A model generated the notes under the pieces. The model did no database searches and had not been told where the DNA came from. It saw only the letters and a program-made list of their open reading frames with translations. 64,000 nucleotides of DNA from Rhynochetos jubatus (taxonomy: Eukaryota; Chordata; Aves; Eurypygiformes; Rhynochetidae), in NCBI GenBank assembly GCA_027574665.1, contig CM050656.1:17001501-17065500 (forward strand). The letters are read 5' to 3'. Positions 11,801 through 26,800 of the stretch are shown piece after piece. Position 1 is the first letter of the stretch; every line of letters starts with the position of its first letter. The translations under genes and the position numbers were made by a program.

Positions 11801-14800
11801 TGCAATGTCACTTCTACAGAGGGGATAAAGCGCCTAAATGAAATTTCCCAGGAGCACTACATCGTAACTACTGCTCTTTTCCATAAAACTCGCACAGTCA
11901 GAAGAGTGAATTTGTTACTGCTTCGGAAAGTAGCATGCCTTTGTAAGGAACAGAATTATGGATTCTACGTTATTTGTGACTTACCATGGCACCTTTCTCT
12001 CCAGGAGGCCCTACTGGTCCTGGACTGCCTCGCTCTCCCTTTAATGAAAAATGAAAAATAAAATAACAGTGAGCGCTCTTTCCCTGACTCCTTCCATGAC
12101 CATTGAGCCAGGCATATCTGGCCAACAAGGCTAACCTGTAATAACAATACCACAACAACCCAAGGGGTCTTTCACCATAACAAGAGACTTGCTTGCTAAA
12201 GGGAACAACTTTTTATAGTCTATAACACCACTGGTTCAGGGACTGTCTTTCAGAGGTCCCTGAACTTCCTCCTACAAGCCCACTCATATTTTGGAAAAAT
12301 GATAAAACTGATTTCTCTGTCTTCCCTTTTTCTAAAAGACAGAAGAAGAGATTCGTTACAACAGTCTTTGTGAACTGGAGCTAACACATCCCTTTTCTCT
12401 GCTGGGTGCATCACGTTTATAGTTATGTTCTCTAATACATAAAATTCACCACAAAAAAACCTGAACCAAAAATCAAACCAACCAACCAAAAAAACCCCAC
12501 AAGCAAAAAAGAAAACGTTCCGCTCTCCCTCATTTCTTCGGTGAGTGTTAGGAAAGCACAGATCTCAAAGCAAGACCAGCCCTTCAGCAGTTGCAGAAGC
12601 AATGGGAGTAGGGGAAGTAGGAAGGGTCTCTCTCATCTTACATACTTTCTCATCTTTTATTTGTGTAACACCCAGCCAAAATATCAGGTTTGGCTGTAGA
12701 TTATACCCATGTAAATATTACACTTTTATTGCAGATAGTACACACGACATAGTGTTAAAGACACACTTCTTTGAAATAATTATGTTGGAAATATGCTTGT
12801 CATTTAAATCTACACAGCGTGTTTACATTGTACTGTTTAATCCATAAAAGAGAAAGATAATAAATTCTACAGAAACAGCGTAGTAATGACGACAATTATT
12901 GTACCATGAAGAAGCTTGGTTCCATTTTCTGATAGATCAACTAGTCTTTTACCGCCTTTTCCCTCCCAGCTACACTAGCAGCAGTACCCCAAGGTAATCT
13001 TTGTTGGAACAAGTGTAATTATAAAAAACAAGAATCCTTTGACACTGAACTCTAAGTTGATATTATGATGAAAACCACATGAGTCTTGTCTAAACTATAG
13101 TTTTAACAAGCAGTGCTTTCCAGTGATGCGTTTCCTTTCATAGATTATATAAATTATAATCACTTTTTCATAGAAATGGTAATACATTATTAAGACTTTC
13201 TCAATAAAATATCTAAATAGCAGCCACCAGTATAGGTGAAGTATTCAGCCCTGCAGGGAAGAAATACAAATGGTGCTGGATCATTCCGACAAACAATTAT
13301 GTTGTTATTGTAAGTGAAGCTGACATGCTGTCCAGTAATAGTTTCCTGTTTTTCAGTTTTAAAATACTTCACCTAAATAAAACCATTTCAAATATGCTTA
13401 AGCTACTCGTACTGTTCTAGTCACATGAAGTCTGCCAAACTTTGCTTTCATAAACACAACGGTTACTGCACAGCAGTCAAAACTAATGATGTTGTCTTCT
13501 TTACTCAGTGAATGCATACAGCCAAATTTTACCCTTCTACTTTTGTCTTCATTATGTAGCAGTGTGAAACCATCAGCTACTATATAAAACAACTATCATT
13601 TACGCCAGTTTCTTTGAATCAATAGCAGTGGATAGTAAAATGCCATAATATGAACAAGATATCAAATCTATCAGCTCTAAATTCATTGCTAAGTAAAAAC
13701 AAGGATACCAGATGCATACCTCAAATAACAGCCTTTGGATTGCCATTTATTACATCCCTGTGCTCTGAAGTAGCTACACAAATATTATCTGTCAGTGGTT
13801 GGTAAACAATCTCTCACCAATATTTTATCACCATAATGGTTTTCAAAGCTGATTTTGCTGCTGAGTAGTCAGATATGTTATTATACCTTTTCACCAAGGC
13901 TTCCAGATGGCCCAGGTTCTCCAGGTAAGCCAGCTGATCCCTGTAGAAAAAGCAAACAAGCTTCTATTATTAAAATGTCCATACTAGCTCATGGTTGGCA
14001 GATGCCCAGCAACCCAGGAGCAGAGAACAGCATATTTCCTCATGCCAGAGAACCAGTGATCTATTTGTGTAAGTTCTCCTGTGGAGAAGGGACAACTGCA
14101 CAAGCTAAACTGGCTTACAGTCCATGCAGGAGGATCACTGCACCTAGACACACCAACAGTAAATGGCTACTGCTTGAAAAGAAATCACATTAATTTAATC
14201 ATCATACTGTGCTACCACCTACGGTCTGCCACTGAGCTCAGTCTTGCAGTGCTAGAAGATTTAGAAACATATAATTAAAGGTGATAATTCCTTTTCTAGT
14301 GCTTCAGTCTGACCGCAATATTCAAGGCGAATAAATTCAGTAGAACAAAGTAAAAGCCAGTCAAAACAAAAATGATATTGAATCAGGTGTTGTAGCCCCA
14401 AATGCCTTTGAAGTCAGGGGACTGGAGCCGTTGAGTCATTTTAAAAATTAAATAACTCTCTCCTGAGACTCTCCCACAAATTTCCACTGCACAGAACAAG
14501 TACCACCACATGGAATAGGAAACATGAGGGGAAGTAATTTTAAAAAGCTTATTCCTAAGTGCTTGTAATATCCCCTCCTTTATTATCAAATGAAAAGAAA
14601 AAAAAATATAATGCAAGGCCTCACTTGAGAAACGTATGAAACAGTGCGCTGAAGAAAAAGCAATAGGTGCCCAGAGTACACTGCATGATTGCTCATGAAA
14701 GATGTCAGAAATGTGGAAGCTCCTAGTGACACAATGCACAACTATACCATGTCTGTAAAACTTAAAAAAGCAAAAAATATTTGCACTTTAAAAAGTGCAT

Positions 14801-17800
14801 AGAAAATGATAATTCAGACATCGGCATTACTATCTCTACACGTGTAGGAATGTACTAGCTAAAGTAGCACTACACGGGCACTTAATGAGATTTTGTTTTT
14901 TGAAAAATGTTACTTCTGAGCCCACTAGACAGCTCATATTTCTTTCAAGAGCCTGGTAGTAGTTTATTCCATAGAAATAATGTTATAACAGAAAGACAAC
15001 ATTACTGAGATCTCTGTCTTTGAAAAAAAACAACCCAAACAGTGTTTTTAGATTTTACCTATATAATTTCAATAGAATTCAGCCTCAAGTACTTTAACAG
15101 AACTGATGCAAAATAACAAAGGCTTTCTGGTGGCTTTGCCATTGACCCAGTTGTCTTTCAGGCTGACAATACTGGCACAAACTACTTTCTGGAAGGAGCT
15201 AAAGAGACAAACAGGCATCTCTAAGGCTGCTGGACTGATGTGTTATGTGTGAGAACTTGTGTATTAGATGTCAGAACTGAGATGTCTTTTGGCAGCAGCC
15301 AAAGATTTGTCCTGGTGATAGTGACACTGAAATGAAGACCCAACGTCACTGGCAGGAATGAGGGACTTGCATTACCAGCTCGGAATGAGAACTATCACTG
15401 CTACCAGCCATTGCCAACAGCGGGCCTTAGCAGCCATCAGAAATCCGAGACAAAGAACCACCCTGTACTCTTGCTCATCAAGATAAGGCGTGTGGAGGTA
15501 CGGTTTCAAAAGGCTAAAGACTAATCCCTTTGATTCTCTTATTCCAGAAAGGACGTAAGATGTAATTAGAGCCAAGATGTAACTCAGACCTATCTTGCTT
15601 CCACAGAGACACTCCTGATCTCCCAGCCAATGCCACACTGTTTACAGGACTTAAGATGCTAATTAGAAAGATGGGTAGCTGTGCCTTGCACCAGCAGCGA
15701 AGCATTTACTATAGAGCCCCTGATCAAGACCCCTGAATGAGTTCCCTTTTCAATTCAAAAGTATTGTCTTTCTGATTAAGTTGCTCTGGTCTGAAACAGA
15801 AGGAATGACTAGAAAGCAGTGATTGTGAATATGCTGTTGGATTACACAGCACGTTAAGTCTAGCCTAGGACACTTTCCAGAGCAAGGACAAAGGTTGGCT
15901 ATTAAGTAGCAAGTTTCCTAGACACTGGCTGCTCCACAGAGGAAAGTATTTAAGAATATCTACAGAAAAATGCTAAAAGAAGAAAGTGGATTTTTGTTGA
16001 TATAAAAGATAGAAAAAACTCCGCTGCATGAGTGGAATCTGTTATGTATGGACAGGAAAACTATAGTCAGGACGACAAGAAGAAGCGAAACCAGTGAAAT
16101 GGTAACGGCAATAGGGGTTTCAAGAGGAATGAAGGGGAAAGAAGTTCATGACAGGTTAACTAGATCTTCCACTCCTGCATCCACAACAGCCGGCAAGTGT
16201 CTGAGGCTGAGATGAAGCTAGGGCACCTATGTGCAGAGGCAAGAGAGGAAAAAGAAGCTTAAGAATATTGTTTTGGTACTTAAAACAATTCATACCATAC
16301 GGTGAAGAGAAAGTGCAGTCAGAGAGCAAAACATCTTGTTCCATCAATACATTATCCATAACGCACTGTTTTCCCTATGGACTTTCTTAAAGCTCACATG
16401 GTTCCTTAAATCCCAGATTTGGACTGGTTTATTATAGAGCCCAGCCACTAAGACTGGACTGAGGTTTCAACTCTCTCTTCTTCTTATGTAAGAGGACGAA
16501 TAAAGTCCAAAGCAGGTTTATTGAGTCAGTGTCTTCCAGCATCCCTTCAATCCTTTGGGGAGTTGTGGTGGTTTCCAAAAATCAAATTGAATGTATTAGG
16601 CAACAGAAAAGTAAAGCAAAACCCCCTGAAATGTTTTAAAAAAATCATCATGGTTATAAACCTTATTAGAAGAAAGTAATAAACTTTCATTTACAAGGAT
16701 TTCTGTAAAACTGTCCAGTGACAATACCAGCATTTTAGAAACCTTCTTGACAGGAGCATTTTTGTGGAAAATTAATCAGAGACCAGAACTCACCAGTAAC
16801 ACATGCCTGAGAAAGACAAAAACATCTTGCCAGGGCATATGCTCTGTGTTAGAAACTGGACTCTAATTGAATAATGGAAAACACATTGCATGCTTACTGA
16901 AACCCAAATATGGAGTAATCCATTGAAAAGCTTGGTAGTGAGAAATTAATGAAATGAAGCCGTTTCCAAACATCCCTGTGGAAGCAGTTACCTTGTCAGG
17001 TTGCACGCCAACATGTTCTTCTGTGTTAACTGAAAATTTTCCAATCCAATGTTATTCAGCACTTTCAAACATTTTTATTCAATATCTTTTAATGAAATGA
17101 CACAAGTAAATTTAAAATATTATCTTGCCACATTAACATTTTTCTATGAACCTTTTTTGGTATTTCCAATTAGTTTTCTTTTTTTTTTTTTTCCCCTGAA
17201 GCTGTGCTGACTCACTTCACTCCAGATTCAGCATTTAGCAATGTCACAATCTTGACTTGCTCATTAAGATTCTCACCTAAACATTTCCTTAAGACCCTAT
17301 CAGCTTCATACTTCGTGAAGGACATCACACATTTTGGCATAGTATGCAAAAAAACCAAGCTATCATTTAGGTTTGCTTTTAACAGATCAAAATTTACTTA
17401 GGGATCCTTGAAGATTCAAGCCAACTAGCTATGCAAAAAAGACAACCAAGGGTAGGGGCAGGAGGAGGAAGCAAAATAGATGCTCTAACAACCAGCCGCT
17501 ACTATTTCATACCCAGCTGATAGATAGAAAAAGACCTCTACAACTCATAATATTATAAAAATTAAGTTCTAAGAAATAAATATTAATTTAAGATCAGTTT
17601 TGCTTGCCAGACATAATGGCACTTACATATATCTTTTAAACCAATCCATCTGGACCCTGGTATCTGAGGCACTAAAACTGGATTTTATGCATGCTTCTAA
17701 CAGATGTGACCCAGATTAGGCCTAGACAAAAATTAGATTAATAGAATCCTAGAATGAATCGGGTTGGAAGGGACCTTAAAGATCATCTAGTTCCAACCCC

Positions 17801-20800
17801 CCTGCCATGGGCAGGGACACCCTCCTCTAGACCAGGTTGCTCAAAGCCTCATCCAGCCTGGCCTGGAACACTTCCAGGGGTGGGGCAGCCACAGCTTCTC
17901 TGGGCAATCTGTCCCAGTGCCTCAGCACCCGCTGCAGGAAGAATTTCTTCCTGATATCTAATCTAAATCTCCCTGCTTTCAATTTAAACCCATCACCCCT
18001 TGTCCTGTCACTACAGGCCCTTGTAAAAAGGTCCCCCCCCAGCTTTCTTGTCAGCCCCTTCAGGTACTGGAAGGTGCTATAAGGTTTCCCCGCAGCCTTC
18101 TCTTCTCCAGGCTGAACAAGCCCAACTCTCTCAGCCTGTCCCCATAGCAGAGTTGCTCCAGCCCTCGGAGCATCTTCTGGACTCGCTCCAACCAGTCGAT
18201 ATCCTTCTGATGTTGGGGGCTCCAGGGGTGGACACAGCACTCCAGGTGGGGTCTCACGAGAGCAGAGTAGAGGGGGAGAATCCCCTCCCTTGACCTGCTG
18301 GCCACACTTCTCTGGATACAGCCCAGGATACAGTTGGCTTTCTGGGCTGCCAGCACACACTGCCGGCTCATGTCCAGCTTTTCATCCACCAGTACCTCCC
18401 AGTCCTTCTCCTCAGGGCTCCTCTCAATCCATTCTCTGCCCAGCCTGCACTTGTGCTCGGGATTGCCCTGACCCATGTGCAGGACATTCCACTTGGCCTC
18501 GTTGAACTCCATGAGGTTGGCACAGGCCCACCTCTCCAGCCTGTCCAGGTCCCTCTGGATGGCATCCCTTCCCTCCAGCGTGTCAGCCGCAGCATGCAGC
18601 TTGGTGTCTTCAGCAAACTTGCTGAGGGTGCACTCAATCCCACCGTCCATGTCACTGACAAATATGTTAAAACAGCATCAGTCTCAGTGCAGATCCCTGA
18701 GGAACGCTGCTCGTCACTGGTTTCCACTCAGGTATTCGGAAAAAATTATGATGCATGATATGGGCTCTTATTTGGGCTTCATATGCTCTACAGAGCAAAA
18801 GGTATCTGACCTGTGGGAAAGGAGGTGTCATGGTTCCTTGATACTTGCTCTGGAATAAAAAAATCCTGTCTGTCATATATTTCTGGGTGAATTTGTATCA
18901 GATCAGTGCTTTTGTATGACTCTATTTTTGTTCTGACCAAATATTGCTGAACGACAGACAGGCTTTTGAAACCAAAGACTTCAATAGAGCCTTTGTGTCA
19001 AATATTCGCTGATTACTGTACCAGTATCAGGTAGGAACTGAACAGAGCAGCTGTTAATATCCTGCACTTAGAGGTAAGACTAACCTGAAGTTTTAAAGAT
19101 AGCCCTGTCTCTATTCCACTGGGATAGAGGATCAATGTTGGAGAATATATTTTCTCAGAGAAACTCTAGTAATTTGGGCTATGTGAAAAGCTAAATAAAG
19201 AATATAAATTACATGCCAGTTTACTTACAGTTTACTGCCAGTTCAATTACTGAATAAGTTACTTCTAGAATTCCTTAGTGTCTAATACTACCTTTGCTCT
19301 CTAATGACACCTTAGTTTGAATTATCAAAATGCAGGAGTAGACTAGAAAATTCAGCCAATGTCAGACCTTGGCATCTGAGGAGCTCTGGGCTGACAGCTG
19401 TGCAAACTGCTGTATGCATGCCCCAAAGCGATCCTGGCTTTCAGTTGTGTGGTCCTTTTTTATTATACAAGCTGATGGTTCCACCCCTGAACTTTAGAAA
19501 CTACTTCCTACCTCATAATAAACACAGTACTAAAAATGTTATGAACTGACATTAAGATCTGCAGCTGCTTTACACAGGATTATGTTGGGAAGCACGATAT
19601 TTGAAAGGCAGATGCTATTTTCTTCTTGTTGACACTGAGAACCAGCCATTTAGCACTGATATCACTGGCATTTTCTGTCTGATTAGAAAGTTACTTGGCA
19701 GTCAACCAGAGGCAATAATCTGAGTGAAAATCTGTAACTTGTAACTGACATTGGAGGAGGTGACTGAAAGCAGAGATGTACCATATTTGTACCTCGCAGT
19801 AGACGTTTCTCTCAATTTTTTAAAGGACTTGAAACTGCAACTACCTGAATGTTTGAAAAGCGAAAGGTACTGGCACCATTGCTTAATCTACAGCAGTTTT
19901 AGGAAATAAATGAATAGGTTAAATTTTGCTTACAGTAACACCAGTGTAAGGTAGAGTAATTCTAGTTGATAGCATTATGCAGAGAAACACTTGCATTTAA
20001 AGGAAGATAGCTTACAAAGTGGTAGCAGGATGTGCCCACTGGCAAAACCTTGGAAACCAAACTGCAGATGCCATGTACAGATACTATTCCTACATATTTT
20101 TCTTCCCAAACCATTACAGTACATGAAATACATCAGTTAAATTCAGACAGACAGTAAAAGAGACAAAGAGTGAAAAGATAGCCACACACACAATTCTCGT
20201 ATTTTAGTGCTACAAAATCACCTTAGCATGCAAATAAGCATGCATATAAAGCTATAGATTGGGTGGCAGGAAAACAACACAGTTGCAAAATAACTACCAA
20301 ACAGGTAGCATCTGACTCCCTGGAGAGGTTAAATTCCTCTCTTGGTCAGGGGAAGAGGGGAGGACTTGTACGCCTTTCTGATGTTCTATTAGATCTGCAA
20401 GGGTCCTATTTGTATGTGAATCTTTTAAATAACCATGAGAAAAAGGCATCCTGAGATCAGTACTCTAGTGGCAGTCAGGACAAGGTTCACTCTCTAGGAA
20501 GGATACTGCATTTTACACAGTCTACCTGCCATAAGCAGCTTGGAGATGACATGAAGTGAATTGTGTGACACAAACGCCATCCAAATCTGAACTATTTTCA
20601 CTTTTCAGGTGACAATCAGAATCATGACATTTATATAAGTTCTTGGGTTTGATGGTCAAGTTCACACTGGTAGATTTTTGTAATCTGTGCAAAGTAAAAA
20701 AATATCCTTCTGGAGGTAGATATTACTCCAGAGAGTCGTATCTTAGCTAAACTGAATCGGGATAAAAGTTAGTTACGTTTATGCACCTAACTACTGGCTT

Positions 20801-23800
20801 TTTTTCTTGGGTAACAAATCTCACATGGAACAGATTATCCATCTCTTTGGCTGTTCTCAATGGTATAGGGAGTACTGACTGACTTAAGTGTTAGTCCTGA
20901 CTTGCACAACTGTAAAGGGTGTGGGGCTGTGGGTACTGTGTGGGGTAGCATGGCAACTGAAACTAGCTGATGGAGGGCACTCCTAGCAAAAAGTCCTTCA
21001 AGAAAAATAAGAAACAGCTTAAAAAAGCTAACCTCCAGATACAGTAAACCGTTTCCCCGCAACTGACAGTATGTCAGTTCATCTAAGGTAAAAACAAGAA
21101 CAACAACATAGACAAAGTATTATTACCATTCTCTGTAAGATCTTCATAGTACTTACATCAATCTGTGTCCAATAGATTTCTGAAAGCAGCTGAAGTAGTT
21201 CTTATTTCTGAAGCCCTTGGCAATGCCCCAGGCAATCACCAGTCATTGAATAAAAGGGTTTTCCTCAATTGACTTTACTTTTGGTCTATGGCTTAAAATT
21301 CTCATTTACATATCCCCAAAGCCCAGACTTTTCACAACAGTTCAAGAACTCCTTCTATTGTGCATCCTGAAAACATCATTTAAAGCCCATATAAGTTTTT
21401 CTTCAGGCAAAAGGAATTTCAGTTTTCATTTTCCATGAATTAAGCATCCCTGGTGCCTAATCCAGCTAAATTTTACCTCTGCAAGGAGACGTGGTAATTG
21501 CTTTATGGGGATTCTTCTCAAAAGCAACTCAATTCCTAGGCACACAGGCTGACTGCAACATTTTCCTGCCTTCCCACAGACTCCCACTGGCTAACCATTT
21601 TCTGCCAGTGACAGTCTAAATATCAGTTTTTTTTCTTTGCTGGACTGTAACTTTCCCTTCTTTTTAGTTGGCATTTTTTTGGGTGGGTTTTTTTTCGGTT
21701 TTTTTTTTTTTTGGTGGTGAGGGCAAGCACTTCTCATTTCAGTTTGGTTTCTCTGCTGTTGTTTCAAAAACTATTTGCAACTGGGCAAACTTGCTGACAT
21801 GTAACTTTTCCAGGTCTTTGAAGATTATTTTTCCAGGATTTGTGTTCATGAATGCTGCTTTTGACATCAGTTGTACATGCTGCAGCTGACAGTTCTACCC
21901 CTGTACGCTGTCTCAATATGTGTATAAACGTCTGCGACTTCTAATTCTGAAGTGTATGGGCCAAGAGCTGAATTTCTGCAATGGATCTAGCAAAGAGAGA
22001 TTAGAATTAACTGGCACAGAGTTATTTGGTGTGGCCCAGTCTGGGTAAACACTAGCATTACCAAACAGTAACACAATTCCGTCAAGCAACCGTCTTAAGT
22101 TGAGATGAGTTTAATTTTGTTCCATAAAAGTTGAGCAACGAATAATTTTTTTAAATCATCCCTGACATCTTAACACAGACAGGTCATTTGTATGCGGTGC
22201 CTGAAGCTGGTTTCAAATATTTGCTATGCGTCACTGGATAGCATCTGGTCTAAGTATACAAACTCTAGTTGCACATGTCAGCTGAGTGAGATTTTCCTCC
22301 CCCAAGTTGTAAGGGTAACTTTCTCAGCATCTGAAGTGATTGTTTTCTTTGGCACAACTTCCAAAAGATTTGGTCTTACCAGCAGTGTAAACTTGCTTTG
22401 CCTGCTGTCCCTTACTTCTCACTGTCTTAACCAATCCCTCTTCAATTGGACCTGACGGTCCTTCAGGTAACCGCGTACCTTGCAGCGAAGGACAGCTGGT
22501 GGGTCCTGTTCACAGCTTTGGGCTCTGCTTAGCCAAGCAGCACGACCTCAACCTGCCCACCTTCCCCTTTAAACCGGGCATATGTGGTAACCAGAGAAAC
22601 AGTTTTTGTTGTAGGATTTGGTTAAAGAATAGTGAGTGAAATTTGATCTCAGGCACATTCCTGATGTAGCATTAAAATGTGTATCATTTTAAGCTTATGA
22701 GCACAGTGAATATTTTATAAATTTATTCTATTCAGTTTCCACACTGGACAAACACCCAGAAGTACTTTGGCAGAAATGTGTTCTAAAGAGTCAGCAGCTT
22801 CGTGTGACCTAAGAAATGTTGGACAATATGGCTTCTAGCCTATTGACAAAGCCGTATTTCAGCACATTTCCCATCTTACGAGACTGAATAAGCAAGCACT
22901 GTGGTCCAATCTTCTGCTGTTGAAACCTCCCTGCCTGTGCACTGTTGCCATCTGTATTTTTTTGAGCAGATATTAAGCAGTACTTAACCTGGAAAAGCTG
23001 CTGCAGGAAAGCAGTAACTATTTTGGCACCTCAAGAAGCAGCGACAAATGTACTAGTCAGACAGAAGATGGATGATACCAGGAAAAGTAACAAAATGAAA
23101 AGAAACAGAAGAAAAATCTTGGTGCAACCCTTTGGTATCAACAGCAGACACACATACGCTTCATGTCTTAATTTGCTATGAAATCAACATTTACAGGATT
23201 TATTATCGCAAAAATTGCTTCTTTTGTCAGTTTATTCAGGAAATGCACTAGTTTTCTTTTGGAGAACTGGAATACTGTGATAGATTCCCTATTGCTAAAA
23301 AACCCAGTATCATATATTTCAACCGTGGGCTTAAAAGTATACATCATATTCTGTAATTTGAAGAACTCAGTGCCTAAAGATCATGAATAAACAACAAACG
23401 ATAGAAAAGTCAAAGTTGGGGGTGGCACAGAAGGTGCCATACACACAATATTATTAGACATTGGACTTCCTACCAACTTTTTAGTAGCTTCTTTTTCCCT
23501 TTGCCTTTATATTAAACCAATTGTACAGACATTGCACATTGTTTATTGCTATGTGGTTGGGGTTTTTTTTGGTGTATGTGGCATGTCTGATTCGAGAGAT
23601 GTCCAGGAGTCATCATGTATGTCACCAGAGACAATACTGAACAGCAAGGAGAGGATTTATCTGTGAATTAAGATGTCTGGACTCTCTCTGCACATCAAGG
23701 AAAATTAAAATTACTTGTTACAAACAGAAGGTGAAGACAAGCTCAGTGTACAGAAATAGTACAGTGGACAGAAGTGAATGGGGCAGTGTGTGCTGGCAGC

Positions 23801-26800
23801 CCAGAAAGCCAACCATATCCGGGGCTGTATCCAGAGAAGCGTGGCCAGCAGGGTGAGGGAGGGGATTCTCCCCCTCTACTCTGCTCTTGTGAGACCCCAC
23901 CTGGAGTACAGTGTCCACCCCTGGGCCCCCCAACATCAGAAGGATAATGACCGGTTGGAGCGAGTCCAGAGGAGGCCACGAAGATGCTCCGAGGGCTGGA
24001 GCCCCTCTGCTATGGGGACAGGCTGAGAGAGTTGGGCTTGTTCAGCCTGGAGAAGAGAAGGCTGCGGGGAGACCTTATAGCACCTTCCAGCACCTGAAGG
24101 GGGGCCTACAAGAAAGCTGGGAGGGGACCTTTTTACAAGGGCCTGTAGTGACAGGACAAGGGGTGATGGGTTTAAATTGAAAGCAGGGAGATTTAGATTA
24201 GATATCAGGAAGAAATTCTTCCTGCAGAGGGTGGTGAGGCACTGGAACAGATTGCCCAGAGAAGCTGTGGATGCCCCATCCCTGGAAGTGTCCAAGGCCA
24301 GGCTGGATGAGGCTTGGAGCAACCTGGTCTAGAGGAGGGTGTCCCTGCCCATGGCAGGGGGGTTGGAACTGGATGATTTTAGGGTCCCTTCCAACCCAAA
24401 CCATTCTGTGCTTCTATGAATATTTTGCACCAGGACTCACATCTGGAAAACCATTTTCTGCATATGAGGAAAACCCATCCTCTTACTGCTAGTTCTTTTC
24501 AATTTACTTAGGAAAAGATCAACTGTTACAGATTACAGTGGTGAATAAAGTGAAGGGAATTGATTTTGAAGGGTCTTTTTGTGAGTTCTGCTGGGTGTGT
24601 TTGAAAGGCTGCCTCCTGCTCTTGGTGCATTGGCCATAACCACAAGTTAATATATATTTTCCTGAGCACCATGTAGTGGGCATTAGTCCTCTGCTGCCAG
24701 ATAAAACAAAGGTATATGAAGGGCCCATGAGACTAATTTGGTTAAAATGCATGTAAATAAAGCAGAAGACATTCTACAATCCACAAGTAAAAATAAAAAA
24801 ATATCTATCAATAGCTTATAAACCACTTCTGTTCCCAGGTATTTCATGTCATCCTGTATCAACAAATTCTTCAAACAGAAAGTGTGGGAAGTGTTAATTA
24901 ATGATAGGCCATAATTATATAACACTGTAACAGGGCTTCAACATCCCCTTTTTTGGCATAAAGAATGTTTTTGTTATTTTATTCTTGCAGCTTGTCCCTG
25001 ACTGCAGTTAGGTGGTTAGTATGATTACTTTATTAAGCATCACTGAAACATATCATGATTGATTAGATATTTGACCTAGTGAATATCACAATCGTATTAA
25101 AATGGAGCACATTTAGCGATGAATGATATTATGTCCATACAAAATATCTGAGTGGTGGAAAATTTGTGCACTGAATTCAAGTTTGTCGAGGAGGCAAAAC
25201 TAAGCCCATGAGAAATCCAGAAACTTAAGGTTAAGTAACCAGCTTCTGTCCCTGTTTTATGTACTATTATTATTGTAGTGACCTAAGATTGAGATCTTTT
25301 GTTGAGGATTTTGCTGCAACAAAGTAAAGACTATCAATTTTCCCTAATGTCTTACAGGCTGAAAAACAGAATTCCTATGTAATAATAGCTTTATTTTGCA
25401 CAGTGCTGGAGAAAAAAAATGAAAGTGCAATGTTGTCAGAGAAATGATGGTTGTATACTACTGTGTCCCCATACAGAATAATTTCTGCATCTCTCTATAA
25501 AAGCAACATAGTGTTATGATGACCCACCCATTCTCCTCTACCATGACACCCTCATTCCCCAGCACTCATCCAAGTTTGCCCTAGTCATTCAGCAATATAA
25601 AACCCCCTAGGTTTTCCAAGTGTATCATAAGGAACAGAAATTACTGTTTTACAGCTCTGATGAGAGCCTACCAAAAGGAAGGTTTTGCTGTGCATAAACT
25701 GCTGAACAAAGTTACGGATCAAGATGCTGCTAAGTATAGTTGCTACGTTTAGATGTATCCTGGCTGACTTTTAAGCAGACCTTATGGCGTTATATGGGAT
25801 TATCAGTTCCTGTCTAAGCAGAAACTTTTAACTGAATGAGAGCCCAGCTTCTCAGCCCCCATTCCTGGAACACAGAGCCTTCAGAGTGCACAGAGGAGCT
25901 GGACATGACTTGCAAGCACTTCTGAAAACTTCAGCAGTAACAGACCACTTGATAAGCTGCCTGAGGTACGTCTGCTTGGTCTTTTGCTGACAGCAGGGAG
26001 ATCACTCTGAGTGCTGTCTAAGCTGAACAGAGTTAATGCGAACAGTACAGCACTAAGCCCAAACCAGTGTACGGTATATCTCCTTGGCATACATTAACTC
26101 AAGAAACAAAACCAATTTAGTCGTGTTCTCAGCAACATCTGGGTGACTCAAGCATGGGTCAACAAGCTCACACGTGCTCATAATTCCCAGACAAAAGTTG
26201 ACAATACAAAAGGACAGGGGATGAAATTAAGCCAAGAGACTTGCAAGGCAGTATGTTTAAGTGATAATTATCAACTGAAAAAGCACCTACAGTGGCAGAA
26301 CTAGGAAAGATAATGACTTTAAAAAAGAAGGATTGGAGACTGTGGATCACCAACTGAATAACAACAAGCTATAGCAAAAACAGGGATGCGTATGCAAGAA
26401 TATGGCTTTAACAAGCAGTTTTCCCTTTCAGCAGTCTGAACAGTTTGGGCAGTAAGCTGCAGTCATAAATGTTTAGATGAATTGGAAACAGTCTACACAA
26501 AGTAAGAACGTGACTTTAATTATCTAGACAACAAGAAAGGCTAAGTGAATTGGGACCGTTTAGCCTGAAAAGAAAGAATGAAGGAGGCATACAATAACAA
26601 CCATCATTTGTAAGATGCTGTTTACAGCAGAAGGGGATCAGGTTACACAACTGGAAGAACTTTTTAAAACTAAAGATAGAAAAGTCCTGGGCTGCCCGCA
26701 GGTGATGGAGCCTTCGGTCTTGGAGCTTTGAAATAAGTGGTAATCCAAATATTTGTCAGGAGTGATATAAAGATAACTGATCCTGCCTAGGCAGTAGAGG

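Noticed and set aside
14383-14739. 118-codon minus-strand ORF
   Set aside because: No domain, signal or repeat recognised, and its composition fits translated AT-rich intron.
22430-22480. Possible extra collagen exon (GPSGP on minus, GPDGPSG on plus)
   Set aside because: Only two or three triplets, then loss of Gly periodicity, and no splice sites giving a 45 or 54 bp exon. The family alignment has no gap between W14 and W15.
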